Source: Candidatus Zixiibacteriota bacterium
GTDB taxonomy: Bacteria > Zixibacteria > MSB-5A5 > GN15 > FEB-12
Assembly (NCBI GenBank): GCA_028715215.1
Contig: JAQUSF010000022.1
Location: forward strand, 1-36,965
Length of the DNA stretch: 36,965 nucleotides
Direction: 5' to 3'
The notes under the pieces are model-generated. The model did no database searches. It had not been told where the DNA came from and saw only the letters and a list, made by a program, of their open reading frames with translations. Shown one piece after another: positions 34,684 through 36,965 of this stretch (the stretch's first letter is position 1; the number at the start of each line of letters is the position of its first letter). The position numbers and the translations under genes were made by a program.

Positions 34684-35052
34684 TCAACTCCTTAATACGC
34701 TTGAGACGGTTTGAATCAGCTCCTTGATGCTGAAGGGCTTGGATAAGAAAGCGCTGGCCCCGTTTTTAACCGACTGGTTGACCGCGTACTGGCTGGAATA
34801 ACCCGAAATGACGATGACTTTGGTCGCCGGCTGATTCTTATGAATGAAGCTGACGACCTCTTCACCGGGTACGGATGGCATACGCAGGTCGGTTATCACC
34901 AGGTCATACTTATTAGCCCTGATTTTTTCAATCGCCTCGTCTCCGTCGCTGGCGATGCTGACGGTGAAGTCTTCCAGAACTTCCTGAAGGAAATCCCGGA
35001 TATTATCATCGTCTTCAACGACCAGCACGGTTTTTTTCTTGTTATCGTTCAT
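34684..35052 (-). CDS. Single-domain response regulator
   Basis: A second 122-residue lone REC domain, with VLVVEDDDNIRD at the start, Asp55 in LVITDLRMPS, a Ser in VIVISGYSSQ and Lys in FLSKPFSIKEL. It is clearly a different lineage from the receiver after it (MPSVPGEEVV in place of LPDKNGFEIF). It is 14 bp after the kinase stop and carries no output domain, like its neighbour. Both lone receivers between two kinases suggest a relay from the membrane kinase to the hybrid kinase. Confidence 0.9.
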   Translation of the reverse strand: MNDNKKKTVLVVEDDDNIRDFLQEVLEDFTVSIASDGDEAIEKIRANKYDLVITDLRMPSVPGEEVVSFIHKNQPATKVIVISGYSSQYAVNQSVKNGASAFLSKPFSIKELIQTVSSVLRS

Positions 35053-35066
35053 CAGGTGCCGGATAC

Positions 35067-36743
35067 CTATTGCTCATTTATGGTCTGTTCTTTAACATTA
35101 TCGGAATTTCGAGCGGGTTTCTGTACCGGTAAAATAATGGTGAAAGTCGTGCCCTTGCCCGGGGTCGAGGAGACCAGTATCTCGCCCTCGTGAGCCTTTA
35201 TAATTCCGTAACTTACGGATAAACCCAGCCCGGTTCCCTTACCCACTTCTTTGGTGGTGAAAAAAGGTTCAAATATTCTTTTAAGATTTTCTTCGTTTAT
35301 CCCCGAACCATGGTCAATGAACTGCAGTTCCACGGCGCCGCCGAACTCGCCCAGGGCCGGGCTGTACCTCGAAGTAATCAGTATCTTCGAACCCGGTTTG
35401 GAAGCGTGCATGGCATTGATAATCAGGTTGGTGAAAACCTGTTGCAGCTGGCCGACGTTACCCTGGATAACGGGCAGGTCACCGGCCAGGGAAACTTCAA
35501 GTTCAATCTGGTTTAGGTGCAACTGGTGTTCCACGAAAGTTATCGTTTCTTCGATGGTTCTATTAATATTGACATCTTCGAACTCGATATTTTTCGACGC
35601 CCGGGAGAAGCGCAGGAGGTTCTGCACGATGGTTTTACAGCGTCGCGACTGGCACTCGATATCGGTGACGTAGCGGATATAACTTTCGATTTCTTTGAGC
35701 GTTGTTTTTTCCGGGATGTTTTTTTTGAGTTTCTCCAGGGTGAACTGGGCGTAACCGAGGATGCCGCCCAGGGGATTGTTCAGTTCATGAGCAACCCCGG
35801 CCGCGAGCTGGCCCAGGGCGCCCATTTTCTCCGATTGTATCAGCTGCGCCTGGGCTTCCTCCAGCTGCTGGGTGCGTTCGAAAATCTTTTCCTCCAAAGT
35901 CCGGTTGTACTGTTCGATTTCATCCCGGGACTGCTTGAGGGAATGAATCATCTTGTTGAAGGTTTCGGCCAGCTGTCCGATCTCGTCTTTCTGGTCAATT
36001 TCCACCATCCGGCTGAAATCTCCCTTGCTGATCTGGTCGGTGACCTGGACCAGTTCGGTGACCGGTTTGATGATGGCGCTGATTATGAAAGTGAGCATGA
36101 GAATAGTGAATATCAGGATAATGACCGCCAGCAGAAGGGCGGCGGTCCGGGCGACCATGATGGATCTGTTCACCTTCTCGAGCGACATGCCCAGTTCAAT
36201 CCGGCCGATTTCCTCGGATATATAGTCTTTGGCCATGGAATTGCTAATCCCGCTGGTAATGCCGAGGTTCTCCCGGTTCAGGATTTCCTTTTTGGTGATG
36301 ATGGGAGTGGTGAGATTTAATACTTCCTGACCGGTTTCCTCCGATTTAAAGATGGAGTATTTCAAGGTTTCATCTTTATTATGAATACCTTTGAATTCCC
36401 GTGACTTCCAGGTGCTGTCAAAGACTCTCCGGCCGGTCTGAGACAGGATAACACCCTCTTTATTGGTAATGATGGCATATTCGACGGACTCGAAGTTGGA
36501 CAGAATATTTAGAAGTTCGTCGAGTTCGTACCGGGATTCGAATAACACGCCGCTCTCGGCGTTGACCGCCAGCATTTTGAGGATGGTTTCGCCGCTGATT
36601 TCCAGTTCCCTTAAAATACTTTCCGACTGGCGCTGGATGAGGTAGCCGCTGATGACCAGAAGCGAAAGGACCAGCATGACCGAGGTCGGGATGATGATTT
36701 TAAGCCGCAGGTTGGCCCTGAATATTTTTCCGAAAAGACTCAT
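35067..36743 (-). CDS. Membrane sensor histidine kinase with HAMP domain
   Basis: A 558-residue kinase with two membrane helices (about 16-37 and 199-224). The periplasmic part, about 38-198, has a PAS/Cache-like strand VEYAIITNKEGVILSQTG. A HAMP domain follows (IIKPVTELVQVTDQISKGD to about 275), then a coiled coil and the HisKA helix with His319 in LAAGVAHELNNPLGGILGYAQ. The ATPase domain carries NAMHAS, DHGSGINEENLKRIFEPFF and GTGLGLSVSYGIIKAHEG. It overlaps the stop of the upstream binding-protein gene by 4 bp (ATGA), so that protein is a likely periplasmic sensor partner. Confidence 0.93.
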   Translation of the reverse strand: MSLFGKIFRANLRLKIIIPTSVMLVLSLLVISGYLIQRQSESILRELEISGETILKMLAVNAESGVLFESRYELDELLNILSNFESVEYAIITNKEGVILSQTGRRVFDSTWKSREFKGIHNKDETLKYSIFKSEETGQEVLNLTTPIITKKEILNRENLGITSGISNSMAKDYISEEIGRIELGMSLEKVNRSIMVARTAALLLAVIILIFTILMLTFIISAIIKPVTELVQVTDQISKGDFSRMVEIDQKDEIGQLAETFNKMIHSLKQSRDEIEQYNRTLEEKIFERTQQLEEAQAQLIQSEKMGALGQLAAGVAHELNNPLGGILGYAQFTLEKLKKNIPEKTTLKEIESYIRYVTDIECQSRRCKTIVQNLLRFSRASKNIEFEDVNINRTIEETITFVEHQLHLNQIELEVSLAGDLPVIQGNVGQLQQVFTNLIINAMHASKPGSKILITSRYSPALGEFGGAVELQFIDHGSGINEENLKRIFEPFFTTKEVGKGTGLGLSVSYGIIKAHEGEILVSSTPGKGTTFTIILPVQKPARNSDNVKEQTINEQ

Positions 36744-36965
36744 CGATAAACCTCCTTGGCCACGGCGGCAAGTTCATCGGGTATGACAATATTCAGATGG
36801 CTGGCCGTTTTCTCATTATAATGGAACCAGCAGACATCGGGACTGGTTACGCTTATTTCGGCGGGGTTGGCGCCTTTAATGATTTTGTTGGTGATTTCGC
36901 CGGCCTGGCGGCCGATGGCTTTATAATCGAAATCAATGGCGAAAAGCGCCCCCGATTCCACCACA
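36740..36965 (-). CDS. ABC-type substrate-binding protein (TrpX/ABC_sub_bind-like), C-terminal part
   Basis: The last 75 residues of a protein that runs off the right edge; no start is in the window. The segment ALFAIDFDYKAIGRQAGEI followed by IIKGANPAEISVTSPDV resembles the C-terminal lobe of TrpX-like substrate-binding proteins (ABC_sub_bind family, PF04392). The end, YNEKTASHLNIVIPDELA, is also characteristic. No permease or ATPase gene is next to it in view; instead its stop overlaps the start of a histidine kinase, so it may feed ligand information to that kinase rather than, or as well as, to a transporter. Confidence 0.75.
   Translation of the reverse strand, partial: VVESGALFAIDFDYKAIGRQAGEITNKIIKGANPAEISVTSPDVCWFHYNEKTASHLNIVIPDELAAVAKEVYR

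Noticed and set aside
35517-36320. 267-codon frame on the plus strand inside the histidine kinase
   Set aside because: Shadow of the kinase gene; no start signal, no family pattern, and the kinase domains on the other strand are clear.

Overview
The window looks like chromosomal DNA from a Gram-negative bacterium, most likely of candidate phylum Zixibacteria or a close relative in the FCB group. Two secreted proteins end in the same Cys-rich, dockerin-like tag (CCIGFVGNTDCS ... SHKPLCCPEEADVD ... SHTPLPDCP), a type I associate with that lineage; the assignment is inference. An outer membrane is implied by a beta-barrel protein, a LolA-like domain and a lipobox protein. Most genes use ordinary stop codons and sit in tightly packed operons.

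Layout. 1-3326 (+): end of a YfhO-like membrane protein, two GT2 glycosyltransferases and a WecA/MraY-like sugar-1-phosphate transferase, together an envelope polysaccharide or glycolipid locus. 3336-9315 (+): accA, a tiny Trm112-like zinc protein, a PTS IIA (ptsN-like) gene, then mreC-mreD-mrdA-rodA, the cell elongation cluster without mreB. 9366-10952: LolA-like domain joined to a two-lobed aspartic protease. 11013-15419 (+): promoter, beta-barrel gene, gapA, pgk, tpiA, secG, tRNA-Leu(GAG), terminator. 15518-18067 (+): a TetR regulator behind an inverted repeat, then a 614-residue protein of a family I cannot name. 18157-21446 (-): two secreted proteins whose last 238 bp are almost identical. 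21819-24762: an atypical receiver protein (-), pyruvate kinase and a NodB-like protein (+). 24763-26794: repeat-rich, partly AT-rich stretch with a lipoprotein gene and a 49-residue membrane protein. 26795-31258 (+): B12-dependent ribonucleotide reductase, a possible Roadblock-type protein and an MFS exporter. 31283-31523 (-): an unannotated structured RNA with its own -10 box and terminator, possibly 6S-like. 31631-32574 (+): acpS-pyrE. 32625-36965 (-): a five-gene signalling operon made of a binding protein, a membrane histidine kinase, two lone receivers and a receiver-GAF-kinase.

Most notable points: (i) pgk is cut by an in-frame TAA and pyk by a one-base frameshift in a run of A, although both proteins are otherwise well conserved; (ii) a near-identical C-terminal tag cassette is attached to two unrelated secreted proteins, one of them with an AT-rich body; (iii) a candidate structured RNA lies antisense to its flanking genes between the MFS gene and acpS; (iv) a TetR gene is paired with an uncharacterised Cys-rich protein; (v) a NodB-like protein lacks both zinc-ligand histidines; (vi) the terminal phosphorelay has no DNA-binding output in view. 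No CRISPR array, transposase, integrase or phage gene was seen.
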